From Platerodrilus igneus (lineage: Eukaryota; Arthropoda; Insecta; Coleoptera; Lycidae), in assembly GCA_036346225.1 (NCBI GenBank), contig JARFIW010001491.1, positions 2,108,001-2,172,000 on the forward strand: a DNA stretch of 64,000 nt, in the 5' to 3' direction. How positions within the stretch are numbered: the stretch's first letter is position 1; every line of letters begins with the position of its first letter. The translations under genes were made by a program, and so were the position numbers. The notes under the pieces were generated by a model. It ran no database searches. It worked only from the letters and a program-made list of their open reading frames with translations, and was not told the origin of the DNA. Of the stretch, positions 1-10,518 are shown in pieces.

Positions 1-1960
1 CTTCATCATTAAATCGATAATCATTGGATAATTCATCGTAATGCTTTTTATTTTTGGTTGCCTTTTTTATAAATTCCGGTTTAATATTCCATTGCCCTGC
101 AACTTTCGCTGCTTCCTCCTTGATGTTGGAATAGTTATTTCTTGTTTCCTTGAAAAATTTTAAAGTTTTTGTAATAAGAGAGTTATCTGATTAATATTCG
201 CCTTTTCACTCTGAGCAGTTTGTGAGAGCTTGTTAAGCTCTTCTAGAATTTGACTTAAAAACACTTAAAAAATAAAATTAAAATTATCCATGCTAGTTAA
301 TATTTGCTTTGCGTCATTTCGTTCATCTGTTTTTTTGATATCATAATAATTTTATTAAGAGACATTACTATATCTTTATACCGAATTCTTATGGCAGCTA
401 AAGATTTTACTCGATCCGCCCAACGTGTCGGATTTAAGCGTTTCAATTGTGTGAAATTTTCTTTAAAAACAGAAAGCCAATTCCATCTTACTATACTATT
501 AGCAAAAAATGTATATATGTTTTCTAAAAGTAGAAAAAACGATTCTATTTCTTTTATACCTTTAACGGCATCATTTATGACTAGATTTAAGTTATGGGCA
601 CTACAGTGCATATATAAGGCTGCAGGCTCTATGTTTAAAATTCTCTTTGCACGCCAGAATACGTACCGCTCATAACGTTAGCTCCATCGTAGCCCTGCCT
701 CTACATTTATTTATATCTAATTGCATGTTGGTTAAATTGCTTAATATAGTATTACATAGTCCTTCAGCAGATTGGGACTCTACTTTTGTAAAACCCACAA
801 AAGTTTCACAAATATCTATTTTGGTTACCTCTCCCAAGCTGTCTTTTTAAAATCAATATATCTTACAATTTTACTTAATTGATCAATCTTAGTTATATCC
901 TGTGTAGTGTCTATTATGATTGAGAAAAAGGAGCGGATCTAATTTTATTTAATAAAATATTTTTAAGTGTGCGCTTAAAGTATTAATAATATCGTTTTGA
1001 ATTTTTGGGAAAGATATTTAATTGAACCTTTGGGTCGTTCAAGCACTTTTTGTAATATAGGATCATAGTTACTAATTAAATGAACTAAACTTAAGAAATT
1101 ACCGTTGTAACTGTCTTTTGAATCAGAAAACTTTCTCTATGTCCTCGAAATGACAGCATGCGCTGGGATAGTGTTAAAGTAACATTGAAAAGTCTGTGTA
1201 AAACATTTTTCCAAAATTCAGTTTCTTGTTTTAATAGTAGAGTATCTTTCTTATCTATGGTATAATTTTTTTTCCACATATCGTAAATAAAACAACAAGT
1301 TAAATGAGATTGAGCAAGCAAATCATTAATTCCGGTCGTCCAACTTGACCTTACTGAAGCAAACAGCCAACATGGTTGACAATAAACACAATTTTTTAAT
1401 TTAGAATAACACAACCACCCATTTGAATTGTGTGGTAAGTTTAACGTATTGCTTTTATTTTCGCTTGCAGTTATTAAGTAATAATAGTGAACTGAAAAAC
1501 TTCTATTTTTATTATCTTTAGGAAACGCACCATCTGGTCTACACAATCCGTAATTAATTATTTCTTTTCTTAAATTGTCATGTTGTAAAACATTGATTTT
1601 TAAAAAATGTGCAAAATCGGTTGGATATTCTTTCGTCAGATCCATAGATAGTTCATTAAGTGAAAAAGTACTACTCACATTTACCTCTGTAATTGTAGTG
1701 GTATCTAGTTCCAAATTTCTATCGCGGCCGTCATTATGTGATGTACTTGCGCCCTGGGTGAGAGTTTTTAAAATTGTTGACGACTGCTGTTCGTCTGTAG
1801 CGGAACTAGTAGATGCTACTGTCGAAAGCCCAATTTCTTTCATAGATTGTTCTTGTTTTCGGACTCTTTAGAAGTAAAAAGGAACTTATTTTTGGAATCT
1901 TGCTCTTTGATTCTTCCAATAGTTTCCTTTTTCGTTTTTTGCAGCGCCGCTTGTAGTGCT
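1..1960 (-). pseudogene. hAT-type (ZMYM1-like, DUF4371) transposase remnant, broken by frameshifts, cut by window edge
   Basis: Reading the minus strand from about 1960 down gives the ordered landmarks of the ZMYM1-like branch of hAT transposases. A lysine/arginine-rich N-terminus ending PKISSF lies near 1880-1955. A TTF-type zinc finger follows (GLCRPDGAFPKDN, then NGWLCYSKLKNCVYC and CQPCWLFA, about 1370-1545), then LSFRGHRESF near 1120-1150. The DUF4371/RNase-H-like core has IIIDTTQDITKIDQLSKIV (about 860-920), GYDGANVMSGTYSGV (about 650-705), HCSAHNLNLVINDAV (about 560-610) and LNPTRWADRV (about 410-450). The frame changes near 1850, 835, 700 and 655, with extra stops at 960-1090, so no functional protein is made. 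The reading continues in a degraded form to position 1, so the C-terminal dimerisation part lies outside. Family knowledge: these enzymes cut and paste DNA in the nucleus. I saw no terminal inverted repeat near 1960-2000, so the element boundary is open. Confidence 0.85.
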
Positions 1961-1964
1961 CATT

Positions 1965-2880
1965 GTATATTATTTCCTGCAATTTTGAATGAAATTAATT
2001 ATAATGTAATTAGATAAGTAATAATTATTTAAAAGCCTTTTGAAATTACAAATAACACATACATACTTTGCTTTAAATGCTTTAATTAACAAAATATAAA
2101 TGATTTTATTGAATGCTTAAAGATTTATTTATATGTATTTCTCAGCGCGACTTCAACTATGATCAAATCAATAGTAGTTTAATAAAAATAGATATAAATA
2201 CTTACGTTTAAATATGAAAGACCTCCTGTAATACGAACACAACACTATTGAGTAAAACGTACTGGAATGCTTTTTACTTCCTTTCCGTTATATATAATGC
2301 AGCTAATGCAAATACGTTGCAACCAGCTGACTAGAAACCACAAAATGAATTTCTTTCTAGTATTATATTTCTAGAAAGCGAAGGTTACTAAGCTACCTGC
2401 CATCCTGTGAATCTGTACTGTACAGACAATAGCCCTTTTATTCCTATTTAAAATCCCACAAACCAAACTAACCCTACTATACGTCGTTTAATAATGCTTT
2501 ACCACTTTATACAACTTATCACTTAAGAATAATATAGACATCTTTGTTATTAAAGTTTACAGTCTCTTTCATCTGTTTATTAACCCTTACAAAATAGGAC
2601 AGAACGGATAGAAAGAAGAAAGGATGCAGGCTGCAGGTGGTGTTCAGTATTTATCTTAATTATTATTTCTTGTATTTCAGCAGTTCCTAGTAGTAACATC
2701 AAGAAAACGTTCGTTAACCTGCGGTTTCTGAATTATCTGCAATATTTTCTTGACCGTTTCTTACCTGCCAAATACGTTGAAGATGAATAAGTTGAGTTTA
2801 TTATCGTTTGGGCCTTCTTGCACTTGGGGCCCCCCCGCATAGCGGGGGCTGGCAGGGGTGTAGTTACGCCACTGCCAAAC
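1965..2880. other. AT-rich stretch without recognisable genes
   Basis: No coding trace could be supported. A short GC-rich island at about 2828-2875, with a C7 run and gcgggggctggcagg, stands out against the AT-rich background. It adjoins the mariner remnant, so it may be part of a transposon end, but I could not prove this. Confidence 0.5.
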
Positions 2881-2882
2881 AG

Positions 2883-3440
2883 TAACTTCTAGTGGATGCA
2901 TCGGTTTTTCAACAAAATCTTATAGATTTTATTTTCCCCAAATTTCGACAATTTTACTAATAACAAAACCACCAAGTTGAAAATATGCTTCATCGCTGAA
3001 AATGGTAAAGCGTAAAAATGGATCATTTCCCCCTTTTTGCATTAAAGTCCAGTGTAAATTGTAATTAGATGACGTAAGTTCTTGAGTCAACTGTAGTTTG
3101 TATGCATTTAAATGCAAATCTTTATGCATAATTCTATGTGATTTTTGAAATGTGAAGTTGTTGTGAACGCTGCCGAAGAGGTGTTGTTGATCGCAACTAC
3201 ACTTGTCTGTGTAGCTACAAATGAACAACATCAAATGCTAATCTGCACTGTTTAAACCTGAACGACTACTACGAAAGCAGATGTTTCTTTCTTCATCTTG
3301 CACTGAACCATTTTCTTGATATTTTTTAATAATTTTTTTCGTTTGATGACTGATGAACATTTTTTCTTCCATGCTTCACATGGAATTTTTTACACCTTCT
3401 GCTTAGCCTTCACCATGTTTGAAATACACTTTAATACTAA
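2883..3440 (-). pseudogene. mariner/Tc1-like transposase remnant (N-terminal HTH to first catalytic Asp)
   Basis: On the minus strand, from about 3400 down, the reading gives KKIIKKYQENGSVQDEERN, which fits the end of the first helix-turn-helix of insect mariner-like transposases. In another frame PLRQRSQQLHISK follows, then HKDLHLNAYKLQLTQEL (second HTH and linker). TIFSDEAYFQLGGFV then carries the first catalytic Asp of the DDE/D triad. The open stretch 3234-2929 holds the best part. The second and third catalytic acidic residues are absent, since the sequence decays right after the EIWGK segment at about 2935. There is at least one frameshift and an in-frame stop near 3240. The family acts by nuclear cut-and-paste transposition; this copy is inactive. 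The RTE-like tail abuts it at about 3440. Confidence 0.75.
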
Positions 3441-3444
3441 ACCT

Positions 3445-4720
3445 GCGTTCTTTCAAAGAAATATTCCAACAGATATCTTTATTCCCCTACTATTTCTAAA
3501 ACCTCTTTGATATTAATTTTGTCTGTTCATGCTATCATCCTCATACATCTAGAGCACAACATTCCAAAAGACTGCTACCGTTTTTCTGTCTACTTTTCCT
3601 ACTGCCCGTATTTCATAAACATACTATCCTGTGCTCCACACATATGCTTTCAACAATTTTCTACTTGTTTCTATGCTTGTTGTCTTTGATCATAGGCGCT
3701 GTTCTTTCTTGTTAGATGCAGTTCGGTCCCCCTTCTATTGTTTTACAATTATATACCCTATTTCTCCGGCATTCGGTGGTTACGAAGGGGGGTAAGCAGC
3801 CTGTGGCTGTCAAGTTTCCCTAGCGCTTGAACATTTGCCGATTTAACATTTTTTCTAATATATCTTTTCCCACAGTCTACATTGGTTGCTGATATTTCAC
3901 AACCAACACTTGTAGTTTATAATAATCATCAGATTTATCGGCGCTTATTTTTTTCGTCATTAGGTTTTCCGTTTCAAAACTGGTTGGACACGTACCTCCA
4001 CTTATTTATATTCCGAGCTAGCCTACACATTTCCCTGAAATTCCTATAGTCTACATCTTTCACTATCTGTGTGCAATAATCTAACCTAGGTCTACCTCTC
4101 CTTCTCTTTTTTCCTGTCTCTGCTTCTAATATATTCCGCACTATTCCCTTATACCGCAGTATGTGGCCTATCATTCTATCTCTCCTATTTTTTACCGTTT
4201 TCCACATATTCCTTTCTCCCCTACCATTTTTAGTACCTCTTTGTTCTTAACTTTGTCTGTCCATAATATCTTCATCATACGTCTATAGAACCACATTTCA
4301 AAGGCTTTCCTTGTTTCTATGTTTGTTGTCTTTGAATACAGTAGTTGCGTTTTCTTGTTAAATGTAGCACGACCTTGTGCTAATCTTTATTTTATATCTT
4401 TTGCGCTTTTCCCATCTTGCGTTACTTGGCTTCCTAGGTAGCAGAAATCCTTAACCTCTTGTAAGTTCTTGTTACTAAAGTTCTTGTATTCTTGTTTTCA
4501 ATTTATTTTCTCCTTCTTTGTATATTAGTACTTTAGTTTTATTTTTGTTAATTTTCTTACCGTATCTCTCTGTTATAACCGTTTCCATTTCGTTAAGAGC
4601 AGCTTCTAACATCCCTGTCTAACCCCTTTCCTAATGTTTACTTCTCTACATTCCTGGTCTAATTCAATTACTGCTGTTTGCTCTTTGTATAAGGTATTGA
4701 AAGTACTCATTCTTCTAAAC
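3445..4720 (-). pseudogene. RTE-like non-LTR retrotransposon, reverse transcriptase C-terminus, chimeric and internally deleted (locus A)
   Basis: Minus-strand reading starts near 4715 with DQECREVNIRKGVRQGC, then jumps to EAALNEMETVITERYGKK. A stretch between these that is present in the better copy at 24500-24720, including the Asp-Asp catalytic box, is deleted here. NLQEVKDFCYLGSQVTQDG, TTNIETRKAFEMWFYRRMM and the C-terminal block RRDRMIGHILRYKGIVRN ... RGRPRLDYCTQIVKDVDY follow, ending at a stop near 3974. A roughly 220-bp non-coding segment (about 3945-3722) comes next. A second, shorter reverse-transcriptase C-terminus then begins around KTTSIETS (about 3700) and decays near 3460. The same segment-to-C-terminus junction recurs at 31800. 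Family role: target-primed reverse transcription. This copy has several frameshifts and lacks catalytic residues. Confidence 0.8.
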
Positions 4721-4829
4721 TTCAAAATTTTCACCTAATGTATTCAAATCAAAGATTAATAAATTAAAGTCACCTTCAATTTGTATCATAAATGTAAAAC
4801 TTAAATTTTTTTATTATTTTGACAACGAT

Positions 4830-5217
4830 CCTAGGTCATGGATCGAAACGTAAATGAAGACAATTTAAACCACACAGCGGATATAAAATCTTTTACCACT
4901 AAAAAAACGTTTTTGAGTACTCGAACAACAGTACGTTGTGACTTGCCTGCTTCCGTTGCAAGTTGAAATCGACAGATTTTGCATTACACTGCCAATATGT
5001 TTACCCGTGCTTCTTCATTAATGCCCCTTACAGTCGCATTTCGTTTACAGAAAGAACCATACTCTCCCAGATTATCATAGTCTTTCATAGGTAGCTCGAG
5101 AAGGCTGGCGACAAGTAAAATACGGCTGTGCAGCTTAGCTTGCACGGTATTTTTACGATACAAAATGTAACACTCAATCATATAACACTGTTCTTGATTA
5201 GAAAAATTCATACTGAT
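4830..5217 (-). pseudogene. second mariner-like transposase remnant, N-terminal HTH (DUF4817-type)
   Basis: The minus-strand open stretch 5217-4984 begins MNFSNQEQCYMIECYILY and ends LGEYGSFCKR ... INEEARVNILA, the layout of the DUF4817 helix-turn-helix seen at the start of many insect mariner-like transposases. In another frame the reading continues as QLATEAGKSQRTVVRVLK (about 4900-4960), the second HTH. It covers the same part of the protein as the remnant at 2883-3440 but with a different sequence, so these are two separate elements and not one split element. No DDE core is present. Downstream sequence to about 4830 is only weakly consistent with the family. Confidence 0.65.
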
Positions 5218-5461
5218 CATTTATTAAATCTCAATCAACTTTAATATCAGAAACTAAATGATTTACACTGGCAGTAATTGTCGTTGGCATCTATTAATTA
5301 TTTCCATAGCTTACTATGTGAACAGTTCAAAAATTAAAGGAAGAGAATGGCCATAATTTATTTATTTATAAAAGTAGTTGTCAAATGGTATGTCTGTTTA
5401 GTCAGTGAAAAATAATGTCTGTCGAAACTCATGACACACTTGACGAAATGAAAGGCACACA

Positions 5462-5470
5462 AGCTTTTAA
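5462..5470. repeat. Left target-site duplication of the foldback element (AGCTTTTAA)
   Basis: Identical 9-bp direct repeat to 7004-7012, immediately outside the terminal inverted repeat. Confidence 0.9.
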
Positions 5471-7003
5471 GTGCGTGTGAAGTTGGCACCTCGTTTTTTA
5501 GCACCGCAATTTTTATCAATAGTTCTATTTGCACCCCCAATAGTTCTACAGTTCCTGATAGGTTATATCAATAGTTCCGCCAAATTAGTTAAACAAAATA
5601 GCAAATTGAAAAAATGAGGTGCTAACTTCCCGTGGCACCGCAACTTTTCAAAAGAAGCTTTTCAAATATAAAATTTAATAGTTCCAGAAGAGTTCTACGG
5701 TTCCTGATACATTTTAGGAATAGTTCCGACTTCTAACTATTTTTAACAATTTCTTAAAATTTACGGCCAGCACCGCACCGCACACGAGAGTAAAGTATCA
5801 GTTTGCCGGCAGTTCCAGCCAACTTTTAGGTGTTCTTCTATAATTCTACAATAGTTCTAACGACTTATGCGAGTTTCGTCCAGAGTTTCGGTCTATAGCT
5901 ATATTTTAGGCATTTTTGAAACTTAGCGCCAGCACCGCACACAAGAGTAAGGTATCAGTTTGCCGGCAGTTCCAGCCAACTTTTAGGTGTTCTTCTATAG
6001 TGCTACAATAGTTCTAACGATTTATGTGGGTTTCGTACAGAGTTTCGGTTTATAGCTATTTTTTACACATTTTTGAAACTTAGTGCCAACACCGCACACA
6101 AGAGTAAAGTATCAGTTTGCCGGCAGCTCCAGCCAATTTTTTGGTGTTCTTCTATAATTCTACAATAGTTCTAACGACTTATGCGAGTTTCGTCCAGAGT
6201 TTCGGTCTATAGCTATTTTTTAGGCGTTTTTGAAACTTAGCGCCAGCACCGCACACGAGAGTAAAGTATCAGTTTGCCGGCAGTTCCAGCCAACTTTTAG
6301 GTGTTTTTCTATAGTGCTACAATAGTTCTAACGACTTATGTGGGGTTTCGTCAATAGTTTTGGTCTATAGCTTGTGTGCGGTGCTGGCGCTAAGCTTCAA
6401 AAATGTGTAAAAAATAGCTATAAACCGAAACTCCGGGCGAAACCCCGCTAGGTCATTAAAACTATTGTAGAACTATAGAAAAACATCAAAAAGTTAGCTG
6501 GAATTGCCGACAAGCTGATACTTTACTCTTGTGTGCGGTGCTGGCACTAAGTTTCAAAAATGTGTAAAAAAATAACTATAAACAGAAACTTTGTACGAAA
6601 CCGACATAAGTCGTTAGAACTATTGTAGCACTATAGAAGAACACCTAAAAGTTGGATGCAACTGCCGGCAAACTGATACTTTACTCTTGTGTGCGGTGCG
6701 GTGCTGGCCGTAAATTTTAAGAAATTGTTAAAAATAGTTAGAAGTCGGAACTATTCCTAAAATGTATCAGGAACCGTAGAACTCTTCTGGAACTATTAAA
6801 TTTTATATTTGAAAAGCTTCTTTTGAAAAGTTGCGGTGCCACGGGAAGTTAGCACCTCATTCTTTCAATTTGCTATTTTGTTTAACTAATTTGGCGGAAC
6901 TATTGATATAACCTATCAGGAACTGTAGAACTATTGGGGGTGCAAATAGAACTATTGATAAAAATTGCGGTGCTAAAAAATGAGGTGCTAACTTCACAGG
7001 CAT
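5471..7003. mobile_element. Foldback-type element with long terminal inverted repeats and 157-bp inner tandem units
   Basis: The two ends are long inverted repeats. Positions 5471 onward (gtgcgtgtgaagttggcacc) match the reverse complement of the sequence ending at 7003 with few mismatches. The symmetry is exact in spacing: the anchor taaagtatca lies 320 bp from each end (5791 and 6683). Inside this 320-bp outer arm, 157-bp units repeat. Anchors at 5791, 5948, 6105 and 6262 are spaced exactly 157 bp on the left; the right arm has two, 158 bp apart, in opposite orientation. Arm orientation switches near 6370. A 9-bp direct repeat AGCTTTTAA flanks the element. Family knowledge: Drosophila FB and Mutator-like elements make about 9-bp duplications. 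There is no open frame inside, so it is non-autonomous. The lineage is an inference from architecture and duplication length. Confidence 0.92.
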
Positions 7004-7012
7004 AGCTTTTAA
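7004..7012. repeat. Right target-site duplication of the foldback element (AGCTTTTAA)
   Basis: Identical 9-bp direct repeat to 5462-5470, immediately outside the right arm. Confidence 0.9.
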
Positions 7013-8460
7013 CAGTACCGATAGACGTTCTGTTAGAAAAGCAACAAACTCCATTCTAAAGGGCTGAAATTTACGAATTGATTATAACGGGAGAACTTTT
7101 TTGGCATCTGTTAAAATAATTCTACATTTGTTTTTATTACAGTAACAACAGAAAAATTAACATTTTTAATTAAAATTAATAATGATGGTCAGTTAGAAAA
7201 CCTAATTCCTTTTTACTGTAATGCCACACCCCATAATAAAATGCAATATGAAGCACAGAAATTTTGGTAAACTCAAATTATCATTCTTTCACAGTTAAAT
7301 TGGTAAAGACCATAAGAGTGTCATGCATTGTTGAATTAGAAATTAAATGAACTTTCGAAATCTAACATAAAAATTCAGATGCTTATTTAAAAATTTGAAG
7401 TTAATGCCCGTTGAGACGAAACATGTAATCAAAATGCTCATGGATACCCATTGTAACTTAAAAAATTTAAAACGAAAAGTTCCTGTATTATTTTTTCAAG
7501 TTTCTAGAAATGCAGAAGCTAGAAGCAAAAATTTAAATTTTCTGTTTTTTCGTTCCTCTTCGAGAATGGTGCAAGATATCATTAATTTTCTTTTGGATTC
7601 TTATTGCTCTCAGAAATAGGCAATTCTTTCCCCATTTTATCGAATTTCTCTCTCTAGTGCTTTCTGCGATCACAATGCGAAGAAACTAACCCTCTGTATA
7701 GATTAATTAAAACCCAGTCGAAGTGTAAGTCCAAATCAGGTTTTCAAAGTAAGCAACGCGTTAAAATAAATTTTATACGTTACTCGTATAAGCAAACTTA
7801 CATTTTTTTCCGTCGTTTTATATGTAATGGTTATGTGAGTAAATGTTTAAATACTAAAAACATCATAAATTCTTAATGTCCGGTGAAGAACAATTCTACC
7901 AAGGAAGTAATGTGAGATTGAACTTTAATGAAGGATAATCGGTAATGTTTCCTACATGCATAGTTTAAATTAAACGCAGCAAACCAAGCAGAACATTGGG
8001 TCACGGTCCATGGCTAAGTAATGAAAATAACAACCTTCATAATCTCTGTTGTAGACAACTCAACGCAAATTTATAAATTAACTTTTCTTACGTTATAATG
8101 GTTGTTAAATTCGTTCTTATGGTAATGCAATAACAATTTTTTGCGGCCCAATACCTTTTACAAAATATGTTTAACAGTGAACTAAAACCTACAGCTTATT
8201 TATTTAGAAAAATCGCTGTAATTTACGAAAATTGCGTTCTCTGCTTGTAGTTAAGTAATCAATTTAATAAAAAATGGTATTAAGTTAAACAGAACATTAT
8301 TAATTTAGCGGAAATTAAGAACAATAAAAACCCTTTTAACCTCAAATTATTTCCAAAACTTAAAACATATTTCGATCACTAAGTGCTCAATTTATACTAT
8401 TTCTAGAACTGCTTAGGCGGACCAAATATCAACATGTCATTCTTATTAATTGCAAGTCCA
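7013..8460. other. AT-rich stretch, nothing recognised
   Basis: No motif, repeat boundary or coding homology could be supported on either strand. Short open frames here, such as 7395-7619, have no recognisable family and a composition like the surroundings. Confidence 0.5.
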
Positions 8461-8464
8461 ATAG

Positions 8465-9830
8465 AAAAAGTAAACTACATGAAACTATGCTGTTCTCCCT
8501 CTCTTGGGAGAAGTGGTTGGTTGATGCGATCGCACCCACAATGATCTCTAAGAAGCGCTTCGGGATTTATCTGAACACTGAGGACACCTCCTTAATGGAG
8601 ATCTCCATCTACACAGATGGCTCCAAAACAAATGAAGGTACCGGGGCATGCATCTTCTCCGATGACCTAGACCTGCATAAAAGTGTTACGCTGGGCAGGC
8701 TGGTAACTGTCTTCCAAGCGGAGGTCATAGCCATCATGCTTGGCGCTAACGCCACACTGAAACGCAGAATCCAAAATAAAGCTATACGCATTCTGAGCGA
8801 TAGCAGAGCAGCTTTCTTGAGCTTAAATAAGCAGAAGATTCTCTGGGGGGTGGTTTACCAATGCCATCGCATTCTCGAGCTCGCTTCTAATACTAACGCC
8901 CTTGAGCTAGTTTGGATCAAAGGGCATTCAGGGGTACATGGCAGGTTCTTTGGCGAGGCACAGAGCGGCTCGGGGCTTTGTCGGCCCTGAGCCATCGGTT
9001 GCTATTGCGCCATCGGTGATGTTCTCCATGATAAGACAAATAACCCACCGCCGTCACAAGGACAGGTGGGCTTGTACAACAAGCTGCCGACAAGTCAAAA
9101 TGTTTATAAGGTCTCCTATGACCAAAACAAAAAAATTTGTTATATGCTTGCCGATGGCAGCTCCGTGGCGTAGTGGTATGTGTGTGACTACTACGCCCAA
9201 GGTCCCGGGTTCGAATCTCGACACGGTCCGCTTGAAAAATGTTAGGCGAGCATTTTTCACAAAAATACACCCTCGTTCGGATGAGAGGTAAAATGGAGGT
9301 CCCGTGTGTGAGTGTTGTCACGCACGTTAAAGATCTCTACCTTGCTTGGAACAACAAGAGTTCGGCAAAATTCAAAATTTTCCAGGTAAAAAAAACTCGC
9401 TTTCTGGCCAATGTAGTACCTTCGGGTGGAGCATTGGAAAATCACATGTAAGGTATATACTAGCCGAGACATAAACTACGGCTACTAGTGGGTATACTGT
9501 CCGGGCATTGCATACTAAGGAAGCGTCTGTCAGACGACCCCACCTGTTGTGGCCGTCAACAGGAAAATGAGACGGCGGAGCACATTCTGTGCACTTGCCC
9601 GGCACTCACCCGACTTCGAGGATCTATGCTGGGGGACTTCTGGCCCGAGAAGGCCGGAATTCGAGACACCCCCTGGTCCGACATTCTCAAATTCACCTGT
9701 AAGGTCGGGTGGTTGAGTATTGAAGGACCAACTTAAGGCAAGGAACGCAACACAATGAGCCCACTAGAAGACCTAAGCGCGTGTGGCATGTATCACCCTT
9801 CCCAATTAAATCTAATCTACTATGATGTTT
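8465..9830 (+). pseudogene. R1/I-clade-like LINE ORF2 3' half (RNase H and C-terminal zinc knuckle), 5' truncated, interrupted by a SINE
   Basis: The open stretch 8487-8990 encodes an RNase H domain: IYTDGSKTNEGTGACIF (first Asp), LVTVFQAEVIAI (Glu), IRILSDSRAAFLSL (Asp) and LELVWIKGHSGVHG. A frameshift near 8940-8960 moves the reading to GFVGPEPSVAIAP and then CRQVKMFIRSPMTK up to about 9140. After the nested SINE (9155-9453) it resumes at about 9468 with KLRLLVGILSGHC and LSDDPTCCGRQQENETAEH, then ILCTCPAL. That is the cysteine/histidine block following RNase H in these LINEs, with one cysteine of the usual CxxC changed (CCGR). The coding part ends near 9735, and 9736-9830 is probably 3' UTR. 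It is GC-richer than its neighbours. Role in the family: RNase H removes the RNA strand during retrotransposition. The endonuclease and reverse transcriptase are missing (5' truncation). R1, LOA and I placement is uncertain. Confidence 0.85.
9155..9453 (+). mobile_element. tRNA-derived SINE (copy 1), nested in the LINE
   Basis: The head carries polymerase III promoter boxes: an A-box-like tggcgtagtggt near 9169 and a B-box-like ggtcccgggttcgaatctcg near 9201. A body of about 220 bp follows, shared with four other units in this window, for example ttaggcgagcatttttcac. It ends attggaaaatcacatgtaagg. It is flanked by near-identical 14-bp target-site duplications, TATATGCTTGCCGA (9141-9154) and TATATACTAGCCGA (9454-9467), 12 of 14 matching. 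The LINE reading frame continues on both sides, which independently confirms the insertion. The source tRNA was not determined. Confidence 0.92.
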
Positions 9831-10206
9831 TTATGAGTATATAAGAGAAGTCCTTTAAGTTTCGCCACTTCGATTCATTCACAATATTGAACGAGGAATA
9901 CGGCAGCAGCAATTGTAACTGTTTCATATTTAGAAGTTTAGGAGAATGACTGGTCCCAAAAATGTGATGACAACTTGAAATCTTTCATATATTTTAAAAA
10001 ACATCCTGGTCTCAAACAACTAATTTTAGAAATTCCCAACTTTGCAAATTGTTCATCTTGTCTTTTGGGTTATGCAATAAATTCGTAATGATATTTGTAT
10101 TACTAAAACAATTTTGAGGTTAATTTGATTAAATAACGTATTTGGACCTTTAATAGTTTGATGAAAAGGGATTTTAACATATTTACACTGTTACTAGTGG
10201 GCATTA

Positions 10207-10506
10207 CATTTGATTTTTTTTCATTCTCCACCCGAAGGTACTATACTGGCCAGGAAGCGAATCTTTTTACCTGGAAATTTTGAATTTTTCCGAATCCTTG
10301 ATGTTCCAAGCAACGTAGGGATCTTTAACGTGCGTGACAAAACTCACACACGGGACTTACATTTTACCTCTCATCCGAATGAGGGTATATTTTTGTGAAA
10401 AATGCTCGCCTAATATTTTTCAAGCGAACCGGGTTGGGATTCAAACTCGGGACCTTGGGCTCGGTAGTCATACGCATACCGTCTGAGCTATGGAGCCGTC
10501 TGTTGT
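10207..10506 (-). mobile_element. tRNA-derived SINE (copy 2)
   Basis: Same family as 9155-9453, in reverse orientation. The tRNA-like head lies at the right end (minus strand ggctccatagctcagacgg, B-box region gtcccgagtttgaatccc). The left end is a T8 run on the plus strand, the A-rich tail of the SINE. Imperfect target-site duplications flank it: TAGTGGGCATTA (10195-10206) and TAGTGAGCAATA (10507-10518), 10 of 12 matching. Confidence 0.88.
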
Positions 10507-10518
10507 TAGTGAGCAATA

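Noticed and set aside
2929..5217. A single mariner transposase split by the RTE-like insertion
   Set aside because: Both remnants cover the same HTH region with different sequence, so they cannot be two halves of one protein.
9159..9235. A genuine tRNA gene
   Set aside because: A- and B-box-like text is present, but it continues into the shared SINE body and sits between target-site duplications. The cloverleaf also appears incomplete.
9054..9472. Overlapping open frames on both strands around 9054-9472
   Set aside because: They lie in the SINE and its flanks; the SINE is non-coding and similar frames recur in its other copies.
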